12,399 bases of DNA from JAICWP01 sp035935775 (GCA_035935775.1 DASYWT010000294.1:1-12399), one strand, 5' to 3'. Counted from the stretch's first letter, positions 1-6,482 are shown. Numbers and translations are program-made. The notes: generated by a model not told the origin, from the letters alone.

Positions 1-35
1 AGCGGCGGGTGGACAAGATCATGGCCATCAGATAA
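1..35 (+). CDS. rpiB: C-terminal end of an upstream gene, probably ribose-5-phosphate isomerase B (partial)
   Basis: The frame beginning at base 3 reads RRVDKIMAIR and stops at TAA 33-35. From memory, RpiB proteins (interconversion of ribose 5-phosphate and ribulose 5-phosphate, non-oxidative pentose phosphate pathway) often end in an Arg-rich stretch followed by a V-[DE]-K-I segment like this one. rpiB is also a known neighbour of glyA in several bacteria, for example in the ywlF-glyA region of Bacillus subtilis. Only ten codons are visible, so this rests on a short motif plus context. The other two forward frames also stop soon, at 37-39 and 74-76, and give no recognisable tail. Confidence 0.5.
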   Translation, partial: RRVDKIMAIR

Positions 36-70
36 TTGACGATTTACGATTGAAGATTGATTTAATTGAT

Positions 71-105
71 GAATGAAGAATTAAGAGTGAAGAATGAAGA
101 ATGAT
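71..105 (+). repeat. Degenerate heptamer tandem array (consensus GAATGAA, five units)
   Basis: Five consecutive 7-mers read GAATGAA, GAATTAA, GAGTGAA, GAATGAA and GAATGAT. The stretch before them (about 38-70) is AT-rich with similar GATT/GATG words, so the array may once have been longer. It is much more AT-rich than the rest of the window and carries stops in every frame, so it is non-coding. Function unknown; simple slipped-strand expansion would explain it. Confidence 0.65.
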
Positions 106-177
106 GATCGCCTTAGCACTGTGCGGCTTCGCCGACACCTATTGTTTTGAGCTTTGCGCTAGAAGCTAGGAGCTAAG

Positions 178-208
178 GCCAACAGCCAAGAGCCAACAGC
201 CAAGAGCC
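178..208 (+). repeat. Two perfect copies of a 14-bp unit just upstream of glyA
   Basis: GCCAACAGCCAAGA occurs at 178-191 and again at 192-205, followed by the first three bases of a third copy. The bases just before (161-177) contain the related words AGAAGCTAGGAGCTAAG. The repeat ends five bases before the glyA ATG, so it occupies the place where a ribosome binding site would be expected. Its complement resembles TTGGCTGTTGGCTCT-type spacer repeats that I recall from other bacterial genomes, but that is memory rather than a search. Confidence 0.7.
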
Positions 209-212
209 TGCT

Positions 213-1499
213 ATGAACAACTCCATGACCCGCCCCCTCTACGAAGTTGACCCCGAAGTAGCTGCCGCCATTGACAATGAAGTTCGCCGCCAGCATGAAG
301 GGCTGGAACTGATCGCCTCGGAGAACTTCGTCAGCGAAGCCGTGCTCGAAGCCATGGGCTCGGTGTTCACCAATAAGTATGCCGAAGGCTATCCCGGCAA
401 GCGCTACTACGGCGGCTGCGAGTTCGTAGACGTGGTCGAAAACCTGGCCCGGGAGCGCGCCAAGAAGCTTTTTGGCGCCGAGCACGCCAACGTGCAGCCT
501 CACTCCGGCTCTTCCGCCAACATGGAAGCGTACGGCGCGGTGCTGCAGCCGGGGGACACCATTCTGGGACTCAACCTCGCTCACGGCGGCCACCTCACCC
601 ACGGGCACCACCTGAATTTCTCCGGCAAGACTTACAAGATCGTTCCTTACGGCGTGACCCGCGAGAGCGAAACCATTGATTACGACGAACTGGAAAAGCT
701 GGCCGAGCGCGAGCATCCCAAGCTGATCATCGGCGGGGGCAGCGCCTATCCGCGCATCATTGATTTCGCCCGCATGCGGCAGATTGCCGACAAGGTTGGC
801 GCGCTTTACCTCGTGGACATGGCGCACTTTGCCGGCCTGGTTGCGGGCGGCGTGCATCCCTCGCCTGTGCCTCACGCCCAGATCGTCACCACTACCACGC
901 ACAAGACGCTGCGCGGGCCGCGCGCGGGCATGATCCTGTGCAAGCAGGATTTTGCCGCCGCCATTGACAAAACCGTCTTTCCCGGCGACCAGGGCGGGCC
1001 GCTGGTGCACATTGTGGCCGCCAAGGCGGTCTGCTTCCGCGAAGCCCTGCAGCCCGAATTTAAGGACTACGCGCGCCAAATCGTCGCCAACGCCAAGACG
1101 CTAGCTGAGGCGCTGCGCAACGAAGGTTTCCGCCTGATCTCCGGCGGCACCGACACCCATCTCATGCTGGTGGACGTGTTCGCCAAGGGCATGCTGGGCA
1201 GCGAAGCGGAAAAGGCGCTGGGCGAAGCCGCCATCACGGTGAACAAAAACGCCATTCCCTTCGATACCAACCCGCCGCTCAAGCCCAGCGGCATTCGCAT
1301 CGGCACTCCGGCGCTAACCACCCGCGGCATGAAGGAAAAGGAAATGCGCCAGGTGGGGCGCTGGATCGCGGAAGCCCTCTACCACCGCAGCGAGCCCGAA
1401 GTGCTGAAGCGCATCCGCAAAGAGGTGTACGAACTGGCCGAAGCCTTCCCGCTTTACGCCGAACGCCGCGCCCGCACCCACGCCGAAGCCCGGGTCTAG
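213..1499 (+). CDS. glyA: Serine hydroxymethyltransferase
   Basis: This cytoplasmic PLP enzyme interconverts serine plus tetrahydrofolate with glycine plus 5,10-methylenetetrahydrofolate, the main source of one-carbon units. The 428 residues cover the whole family length. Visible signatures are the N-terminal LELIASEN (31-38), NKYAEGYPGKRYYGG (54-68), VDMAHFAGLV (201-210) and the PLP-lysine motif TTTTHKTLRGPR (226-237) with Schiff-base Lys231. Near the C-terminus, SGIRIGTPALTTRG (359-372) carries the substrate-carboxylate Arg362. No key residue is missing. The start is uncertain. ATG 213 gives MNNSMTRPLYEVDPE, while ATG 225 (Met5) gives MTRPLYEVDPE, which fits the usual family N-terminus better. 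Neither has a good Shine-Dalgarno sequence, because the spacer there is the 14-bp repeat. The next gene lies 406 bp away, so glyA is probably the end of its transcription unit. Confidence 0.98.
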   Translation: MNNSMTRPLYEVDPEVAAAIDNEVRRQHEGLELIASENFVSEAVLEAMGSVFTNKYAEGYPGKRYYGGCEFVDVVENLARERAKKLFGAEHANVQPHSGSSANMEAYGAVLQPGDTILGLNLAHGGHLTHGHHLNFSGKTYKIVPYGVTRESETIDYDELEKLAEREHPKLIIGGGSAYPRIIDFARMRQIADKVGALYLVDMAHFAGLVAGGVHPSPVPHAQIVTTTTHKTLRGPRAGMILCKQDFAAAIDKTVFPGDQGGPLVHIVAAKAVCFREALQPEFKDYARQIVANAKTLAEALRNEGFRLISGGTDTHLMLVDVFAKGMLGSEAEKALGEAAITVNKNAIPFDTNPPLKPSGIRIGTPALTTRGMKEKEMRQVGRWIAEALYHRSEPEVLKRIRKEVYELAEAFPLYAERRARTHAEARV

Positions 1500-1540
1500 C
1501 CCTGGATTTACACGAATGGTTACGAATTACGACGCTAACA

Positions 1541-1615
1541 CCTGAGGCCGAGACGGCCTCAGGACAGCCGGCGAGACGCCGGCGCTACAAGTGCGAGGTG
1601 CTGCACGCGAGACGC
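1541..1615. repeat. Stem-loop modules sharing an AGA loop inside G-AGA-C (REP-like)
   Basis: Two perfect hairpins stand side by side. Module 1 has 10-bp arms (CCTGAGGCCG 1541-1550 and its complement 1554-1563) around loop AGA. Module 2 has 7-bp arms (GCCGGCG 1567-1573 and CGCCGGC 1577-1583) around the same AGA loop. A third copy of the core, GCGAGACGC (1607-1615), keeps only a 3-bp stem and looks decayed. The arms differ between modules but stay complementary, while the loop and its closing G-C pair are constant. Module 1 starts 42 bp after the glyA stop and could act as a transcription terminator or mRNA-stabilising hairpin, but there is no T-tract. A dispersed repeat family is the simplest reading. 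Confidence 0.6.
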
Positions 1616-1634
1616 TTCGGCCCGGGAAGACCGA

Positions 1635-1706
1635 GGGGGCAGGTGGGTGGGCAGGGCGGGGCAGGTGGGTGAGCGGGGCGGGTCCGTGAGCGGGGCGGGT
1701 GGGTGG
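1635..1706 (+). repeat. G-rich tandem repeat tract with G-quadruplex potential
   Basis: The plus strand is nearly pyrimidine-free. GGGGCAGGTGGGTG occurs at 1636-1649 and 1658-1671, and GTGAGCGGGGCGGGT at 1669-1683 and 1686-1700 (17-bp period). Many runs of three to five G separated by one to three bases (for example GGGTGGG and GGGCGGGG) meet the usual sequence rule for G-quadruplexes. The complementary strand reads through without stops as a Pro/Ala/His-rich peptide, which is a composition artefact. The tract lies between glyA and the glycosyltransferase and could be a replication or transcription pause site, but no function is shown. Confidence 0.65.
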
Positions 1707-1707
1707 A

Positions 1708-1725
1708 GCAGGGCCTCGGCCCTGC
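1708..1725. repeat. Perfect 7-bp hairpin GCAGGGC-CTCG-GCCCTGC
   Basis: GCAGGGC (1708-1714) and GCCCTGC (1719-1725) are exact complements around a four-base CTCG loop. It directly follows the G-rich tract and is followed by ATAATGAGC, so there is no T-run. It may be another member of the variable-arm hairpin family seen at 1541-1583, but its loop differs. It could contribute to termination of glyA transcripts; that is inference only. Confidence 0.45.
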
Positions 1726-1748
1726 ATAATGAGCGTTCCAAAAAGGTC

Positions 1749-1820
1749 CCGGCTTTAGCCGCTGGGGTAGCTGGGTCGGCAGTGGCCAAGACCCGGAAGT
1801 AACTCAGGGGTTAAAGCCCG
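1749..1820. repeat. 72-nt imperfect inverted repeat (nested hairpin)
   Basis: Bases 1749-1766 (CCGGCTTTAGCCGCTGGG) pair with 1803-1820 (CTCAGGGGTTAAAGCCCG): 14 Watson-Crick pairs, 2 G-U and 2 mismatches over 18 positions. Inside it, GGGTC (1773-1777) pairs with GACCC (1790-1794), and GGC (1778-1780) with GCC (1785-1787). The result is one long nested stem-loop. It reads similarly on both strands and could be a bidirectional terminator, a REP-type repeat or the remnant of a small non-autonomous element. I recall comparable GGCTTTAGCC/GGGTTAAAGCCC spacer repeats in acidobacterial genomes, but could not search. Confidence 0.5.
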
Positions 1821-1870
1821 CGCTGTTCCTGTGCGCCTACTTTTGCAGGCTTGAAGCAACTTTCAAACCT

Positions 1871-1899
1871 GTGAAACCTTGAAACCTTAGGTCTATACT
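1871..1899 (+). promoter_or_regulatory. Candidate sigma-70-type promoter abutting the GTG of the glycosyltransferase
   Basis: The -35 candidate is GTGAAA (1871-1876, 4 of 6 to TTGACA), the spacer is 17 bp, and the -10 is TATACT (1894-1899, 5 of 6 to TATAAT). A start site about seven bases after the -10 falls on the GTG at 1906. No Shine-Dalgarno sequence lies between (CTCCCC), so the mRNA may be leaderless. The -35 area overlaps an 8-bp tandem repeat GAAACCTT (1873-1880, 1881-1888). Confidence 0.5.
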
Positions 1900-1905
1900 C
1901 TCCCC

Positions 1906-3108
1906 GTGAAGATCGCGATAGACATCCGGCGCATTGGCGATTTTGGTGTGGGCACCTATATCCGCAACGTGCTGCGTGCCCTCGGGCGCCTGGATCAGGA
2001 AACTACCTACATCCTGATCGGCCCACCGGAAAAATTCCGCGATATTGATCCGCTGCCGCCGAACTTTGAAGGCGTGGCCCTCACCGCTCCGGAAGCCTCG
2101 CTCGCCGGCTTTCTTGGTTTCCGCAGTATTCTGCGCCACGAACGCTGCCAATTGGTGCATATTCCGCACCTCTCCTGGGCGCCGCAATCGCTCCCCTGTC
2201 CCTATGTCATCACGGTGCACGATGTGCTGGAGCACATGTCGCGGCTGCGCGACCATTCCGGGATCCGGCGCGCCGCCCACTTTCACCTGACACGGCGCGT
2301 GTTGCAGCGCTCCGCCCGCATCTTCGCCGTATCCAATTTCACCAAGAAAGACGTGGAGGCACTCTTCCGTATCCCGCCGGAAAAAATCGAAGTGATTTAC
2401 AACGCCATTGACGAGCGCTTCCGCCTGGGTCACGCGACCGACGCTGACCGCCAGTTCATTGCCGAACGCTATCAGGTTAGTTATCCCTTTATTCTCTATG
2501 CCGGCCGCATCAGCCCGCACAAGAACGTGGGCCGCATTATCGAGGCCTTTTCCGCGCTCCGCACCGAACTGGATAAGGAAGGCAAATTCCCCGACCTGAA
2601 GCTGATCATTATTGGCGACGAACCTTCGCGCCAGCCCGAACTGCGCCGCACCGTGGTGCGCAGCGCAGTGCAGAACGATGTGCGTTTTCTCGGCTTCGTG
2701 CCTATCGAAGTGCTGCGCATCTTCTACGACGCGGCCAAGATTTTTGTCTTTCCTTCCCTCTATGAGGGCTTCGGCCTGCCGCCCCTGGAAGCCATGGCGC
2801 ACGGCACGCCTGTCGTCACCTCCAATACCACGTCGCTGCCCGAGGTAGTGGGCAATGCAGCGGTTCTGGTGAATCCCGAAAACCTCTTTGAAATCATGCG
2901 TGCCCTGCACCGCGTGCTTCTCGATCAACCCTTGCGCGACAAGATGAAACAGCGCGGTTATGAGCAGGCCGCACGTTTCTCCTGGGAGGCCAGCGCGCGG
3001 CGCGTTCTCCAGGCCTACAGGGAAGTATTGGGTGAAAAATGGGGCGCGCATCCCATCCCGCCGCAAGAGCAAACCGCGGTTGCCACGCGCCAAGAACCGC
3101 CAGGCTGA
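1906..3108 (+). CDS. GT4-family glycosyltransferase (group 1, GT-B fold)
   Basis: This probably transfers a sugar from a nucleotide-sugar donor onto a glycan or lipid acceptor at the cytoplasmic face of the inner membrane. The substrate cannot be read from sequence. The N-terminal acceptor half starts MKIAIDIRRIGDFGVGTYIR, with the Gly-rich loop at 14-16, and has VHDVLEH (104-110). The donor half has ILYAGRISPHKNVGRIIEAF (196-215), with likely donor contacts Arg201 and Lys206. The retaining-GT signature EGFGLPPLE (Glu287-Glu295, an EX7E motif) follows, then AHGTPVVTSNTTSLPEVVG (298-316). No signal peptide or membrane span is seen. The C-terminal 20 residues are loose and polar. The GTG start at 1906 has no ribosome binding site but sits at the predicted transcription start, and there is no ATG near it. 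Neighbours do not form a sugar operon, so it may serve LPS, exopolysaccharide or trehalose-like products. Confidence 0.93.
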   Translation: MKIAIDIRRIGDFGVGTYIRNVLRALGRLDQETTYILIGPPEKFRDIDPLPPNFEGVALTAPEASLAGFLGFRSILRHERCQLVHIPHLSWAPQSLPCPYVITVHDVLEHMSRLRDHSGIRRAAHFHLTRRVLQRSARIFAVSNFTKKDVEALFRIPPEKIEVIYNAIDERFRLGHATDADRQFIAERYQVSYPFILYAGRISPHKNVGRIIEAFSALRTELDKEGKFPDLKLIIIGDEPSRQPELRRTVVRSAVQNDVRFLGFVPIEVLRIFYDAAKIFVFPSLYEGFGLPPLEAMAHGTPVVTSNTTSLPEVVGNAAVLVNPENLFEIMRALHRVLLDQPLRDKMKQRGYEQAARFSWEASARRVLQAYREVLGEKWGAHPIPPQEQTAVATRQEPPG

Positions 3109-3279
3109 ACCGCTGTGTTACGGAGGTACTCAGCCGGGCCTTTTGTCCCCGCCTGCAAGCCGTCCCTAAAAAAGCTCATTTTCAGCTACTTACAAATCCT
3201 GCTCCGCTTATTTCCCTTCAGCTATCCGCTGGCCCTCAACTTGCAACCAACCCTATGCGGGAACGAAGAGTCGAATAAC

Positions 3280-3285
3280 AGGTGG
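3280..3285 (+). promoter_or_regulatory. Ribosome binding site AGGTGG setting the GTG start at 3293
   Basis: AGGTGG lies seven bases upstream of GTG 3293. It supports that GTG rather than a later ATG as the start, and the resulting N-terminus is a good signal peptide. No convincing promoter was found in the 184-bp spacer before it. Confidence 0.55.
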
Positions 3286-3292
3286 GTGATCC

Positions 3293-4108
3293 GTGCAGCG
3301 TGAAGTGGTAATCGCGTTCCTGATGTCGGCATTTGCCGCTATCCCCATATGGGCCCAGATTCAACCGCGGCCCCATCAGCAGGTGCCTTCAACTATCGGC
3401 TCCGGAGCTCAACCCACTGATATGCAAGGAATTGTGGCGGGCCTGGAGAAGGCACAAACGGCGAACCGGCAGCATTACCGGGCCTACACCCTGGTGCGCG
3501 ACTACCGGCTGTTCAGCGGCAGTGACCTTCAGCCAAAGTCCGATGTTGTTGCTGAAATCAGCTTTGTACCTCCTGCCCGGAAAACTTTTACCATCGACAA
3601 GGTAATCGGTGCCTCCCGGGGCGAGAGCGTAGTGCGCAAGATTCTCGAGCACGAGGTAAAAACCACCGCCCAGGACCAAGGCGCAAGCGTGTTGAATCGG
3701 GAGAACTACGATTTTGTTTACCTGGGAATGTCCCTGGTAGATGGCCGTCCCTGCTATGTGCTGCAACTGCAGCCTAAGCACAAACGGGAGGATCTGGTGT
3801 CGGGGCGGGGTTGGATTGATGCGGAAACCCACCTGCCACGGCTGATTGACGGCGACCTGGCCAAGAATCCCTCCTGGTGGCTGAAGCGCGTGCACCTGAC
3901 GCTCAGATTTGGAGAGGTCGGCGGAATGTGGTTACAGACCGGAACCCGGGCGGAGGCCGATGTGCGCGTCTTCGGAGAGCACACCCTGACTTCCAATCAG
4001 ATCAACTATCAGAGCCGGTCGGCTGAGGCCCGCAACCAGACTCCTCCCAGCCGACGGCATTCGGCACAGCGCACCGACCTTCTCGGCGCGGGAGTGTTCG
4101 CGCACTGA
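3293..4108 (+). CDS. Exported protein, probable LolA/LppX-like fold (outer-membrane lipoprotein-sorting-like), function unknown
   Basis: The 271-residue product starts with a signal peptide: MQREVVIAFLMSAFAAIPIWA, likely cut after Ala21. The mature start is a Pro/Gln-rich linker (22-45). The core (about 46-241) alternates short beta-like segments: YTLVRDYRLFSG (65-76), VVAEISFVPPARKTF (85-99), YDFVYLGMSLVDGRPCYVLQL (139-159), GWIDAETHLPRLIDGDL (173-189) and a trailing VHLTLRFGEVGGMWLQTGTR (200-219). The pattern of a peptide or lipid carrier with a V-D-G-R-x-CYVL turn and a W-I-D strand resembles LolA/LppX/RseB half-barrels, so a periplasmic lipid- or lipoprotein-binding role is plausible but unproven. 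KNPSWW (191-196) is a conspicuous aromatic motif. The last 30 residues are polar and likely disordered. It lies 184 bp after the glycosyltransferase and converges with the APC permease. A specific function is not assigned. Confidence 0.8.
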   Translation: MQREVVIAFLMSAFAAIPIWAQIQPRPHQQVPSTIGSGAQPTDMQGIVAGLEKAQTANRQHYRAYTLVRDYRLFSGSDLQPKSDVVAEISFVPPARKTFTIDKVIGASRGESVVRKILEHEVKTTAQDQGASVLNRENYDFVYLGMSLVDGRPCYVLQLQPKHKREDLVSGRGWIDAETHLPRLIDGDLAKNPSWWLKRVHLTLRFGEVGGMWLQTGTRAEADVRVFGEHTLTSNQINYQSRSAEARNQTPPSRRHSAQRTDLLGAGVFAH

Positions 4109-4114
4109 ACTCCC

Positions 4115-4128
4115 AGGACGCCCGTCCT
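4115..4128. terminator. Weak hairpin in the convergent intergenic region
   Basis: AGGAC (4115-4119) and GTCCT (4124-4128) pair around a GCCC loop, seven bases after the stop of the plus-strand gene. There is no T-run directly after it. It lies in the 88-bp gap between two convergent genes, where a bidirectional terminator is expected, but the structure is short. Confidence 0.2.
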
Positions 4129-4196
4129 CGGCTTCCCTGTCACCTTCCTCAAGGACCCGTTTTCTAAAGATAAATTTTCGGGGACGAAGCGGGAGC

Positions 4197-6482
4197 CTAG
4201 CGCTTTCCGTCGCTGGGCTGCGGAGGAATTTCCGTGGTGATCGGCGGCTCCATTTCGCTTAGCAGCTGGCGACGCAGCTCCGCCAGCAGTTCGGCGCGCT
4301 GCGGGCCTTGCAGTTCGCGCTCCAGTTCCTGCAGGGCCAGGGCAACGATGTGGTAATGGTGCAGCCCGCTGTACTCGGGGTCGGAGGTCACCTGCAGCCA
4401 GATGCGGTGCAGCAACTCCAGATCCTGCTGCCGCAGGCGTGGGGTGTGTGGTCCGAGAGGATACACCCGCGCCCGGCCGTCGGGGAAAGCCACTTCCAGT
4501 TCCAGTCGGGGACGAGGTTCGGGCAGCCGCTCCCAGGCATCGCCGGTGAGCTTGCCCTGCTCGTCGGCGGTGAGCTTGTTGGAAGCGCCGCAAACGATGC
4601 GGGTGGAATCCAGCCGCTGGGCGGTGACCACGATGGCCTCAAACACGTCGCCGGCCGGCACCACCAGCAGCGACACTGGCTTGCCTTCCTTTTCCGCCGC
4701 AGCTACCACCGATGTGAACAGCTCCTGCTCGTAGTGGTCGAAGACGTCGTCGGCATCCATCTGCGTGCTGCCGCTGAAGGTGTGCTCGCGGTGGTAGAGG
4801 CGTGCGGTCATGACCACTACATCCTGCTTGGTGGTATCAGTGCGGGACAGCGTCTGCCGCAGGTAATACAGATTGCGGGGATCGCGCACCGTCACCAGGA
4901 TGTTCCCCGGACGAACGCCCAGCGCGCCGCTGCCCAATTCCTGGTTGCCGTAAACGCGGAACTGGTCCAGGTTCTCCGGCTTGCCCCGGCGCTGGCGGGC
5001 AACGTGATACTCAGAGGCGGTGAAAATGCCAAAGAAGACCACCGTGAAGATCACGCCCGCGATGGTGGCCTCCTGCTTGGTAAACAGGTTGACGATGGCG
5101 GTCATGAACAGGACCACCGTGATGATGATTAAGCCCATGGGCACTTCACGCCCAAAGAGGTGGAAATTGCCCGGCACCTTCCACTGGCGGTTCTCCGGCT
5201 CGGTGTAACGCAGAACCAGCACCGCCAGCCCTTTCATGGCAAAACTCCAGATCACGCCGAAGGCATACAAAGCAGCCAGCAGGTAAACGTTGCCGCGGCT
5301 GGCCGCGATGGTCGCCAGTTGCATCAGCACGATCAGGTTGATGATGCGGTAGCTGGTGCCATAACGCTTTTGCGGCCTCTGGAACCAGTCGGTCAGCACA
5401 CCATCTTCTGCCACGCGGTTGAGCACGCCGTTGGCGCCGACGATAGAAGTATTCTCCGCGCCCGCCAGGATCAGCACGCCCACCAAGACCACGAAGCCGT
5501 GGAACAGCAGCTTCACCGTGTATGGGCCGGAGAGGTACATGGCGATGCCGCCGATCAGGTTGCCGAAGAAGCTCGGCCGCACGCTGTCGGGGATGATCAT
5601 CACCGCGAAGAAAGAAACCAGCGAGGTGAACACCAGGCTGTAAATGAAGATCACCAGCCCGGTCTTCTCCAGGTTTTTGAGCTTGGGATGCTCGATCTCG
5701 CGGTTCACCTGGGCCAGGGTTTCTTCGCCCGACATGGCCAGCACGGAGTGGCCGAAGCCCACCAGCAGCATGACCAGAGTGATCTTCGAGGCCCAACTCC
5801 CGAACAGCCAGCCCAGGGATTCGTGGCTGAAGTGAAACACGCCCGGCTTGAATGGGCTGGGCGGCAGCGGCGCGGGATGCTTGATCAGCGTCACCAGGCA
5901 CCAGACGATCAGCACCACCACCATGACGGTGGTGATCTTCATGATCTTCATGGCCTTGTCGCTGCTCTCGTGGATGCCCTGGATGTTCTTCCACCAGAAG
6001 TACAAGACCACGAAGGCGGCGAACACCGCGGCAAAGTGGTTGGTGCCCGATTCGCTGAAGTTGATGGGATGGCCAACGTAGCGGCTGATGTCGTCCACGA
6101 AGCCGGCCAGGTATTGGCCCGCGGACACGGCGCTGATGGGCCCGGTCAGAACATAGTCAAAGAGCAGCGCGGAAACCGATATCTTTGCCAGGGTACCGCC
6201 CATGGCCTCCTTGACTACGCGGTAGACGCCGCCACGCACAAACATGGCGCTGGACTCGATGTAAAGAGCCCGCACCGCGTAGCTGAAGAGCATTACCGCC
6301 AGGATGAACCAGGGAGCGCTTTTGCCGATGACCTTCTCGGCGTCGCCGCCGGCGTAGTAGGCGGAGGAGGCCAGATCGGAGAGGACGATGGCCGCCGCCC
6401 GCCAAAAGGAGATGAAGGTCAACATCACCGTAGTGGCGACGAAGACCTTGGCGGCAGGACGACGGATGCTCGTGCTCGACAT
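4197..6482 (-). CDS. APC-superfamily permease with C-terminal UspA-like domain
   Basis: This is an inner-membrane transporter, likely for amino acids or polyamines; the substrate cannot be told. Of 761 residues, about 1-490 form the permease. I count 12 hydrophobic segments, near 15-37, 58-75, 101-123, 152-163, 183-201, 232-251, 276-297, 321-341, 382-394, 399-424, 449-468 and 472-490. Typical APC features are RGGVYRVVKEAMGGTLAK (83-100) and SGEETLAQVNREIEHPK (251-267). The soluble C-terminal part (about 524-680) begins GNILVTVRDPRNLYYL, has VSLLVVPAGDVFEAIV and STRIVCGASNKL (626-637), and looks like a universal-stress-protein alpha/beta fold. A Leu/Glu/Arg-rich helical tail follows (about 684-745). 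The ATG start lacks a clear Shine-Dalgarno sequence. The gene sits 91 bp after the RDD gene on the same strand, so co-transcription is possible. Confidence 0.9.
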   Translation of the reverse strand: MSSTSIRRPAAKVFVATTVMLTFISFWRAAAIVLSDLASSAYYAGGDAEKVIGKSAPWFILAVMLFSYAVRALYIESSAMFVRGGVYRVVKEAMGGTLAKISVSALLFDYVLTGPISAVSAGQYLAGFVDDISRYVGHPINFSESGTNHFAAVFAAFVVLYFWWKNIQGIHESSDKAMKIMKITTVMVVVLIVWCLVTLIKHPAPLPPSPFKPGVFHFSHESLGWLFGSWASKITLVMLLVGFGHSVLAMSGEETLAQVNREIEHPKLKNLEKTGLVIFIYSLVFTSLVSFFAVMIIPDSVRPSFFGNLIGGIAMYLSGPYTVKLLFHGFVVLVGVLILAGAENTSIVGANGVLNRVAEDGVLTDWFQRPQKRYGTSYRIINLIVLMQLATIAASRGNVYLLAALYAFGVIWSFAMKGLAVLVLRYTEPENRQWKVPGNFHLFGREVPMGLIIITVVLFMTAIVNLFTKQEATIAGVIFTVVFFGIFTASEYHVARQRRGKPENLDQFRVYGNQELGSGALGVRPGNILVTVRDPRNLYYLRQTLSRTDTTKQDVVVMTARLYHREHTFSGSTQMDADDVFDHYEQELFTSVVAAAEKEGKPVSLLVVPAGDVFEAIVVTAQRLDSTRIVCGASNKLTADEQGKLTGDAWERLPEPRPRLELEVAFPDGRARVYPLGPHTPRLRQQDLELLHRIWLQVTSDPEYSGLHHYHIVALALQELERELQGPQRAELLAELRRQLLSEMEPPITTEIPPQPSDGKR

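Noticed and set aside
1527..1789. Two short minus-strand frames in the glyA-downstream spacer
   Set aside because: Pro/Ala/His-rich peptides produced by the G-rich tandem repeat and hairpin modules; no ribosome binding site and no protein-like pattern.
1837..3093. 418-codon open frame on the minus strand across the glycosyltransferase
   Set aside because: It is antisense to a gene with clear GT-B motifs; its translation is His/Gly/Arg-rich without family features. Long antisense frames are expected in GC-rich coding DNA.
3115..3303. 62-codon GTG frame between the glycosyltransferase and the LolA-like gene
   Set aside because: It overlaps the next gene's start, has no ribosome binding site at its GTG, and its hydrophobic stretch is too irregular to call a membrane peptide. 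The GGAGG at 3121-3125 has no start codon at the right distance.
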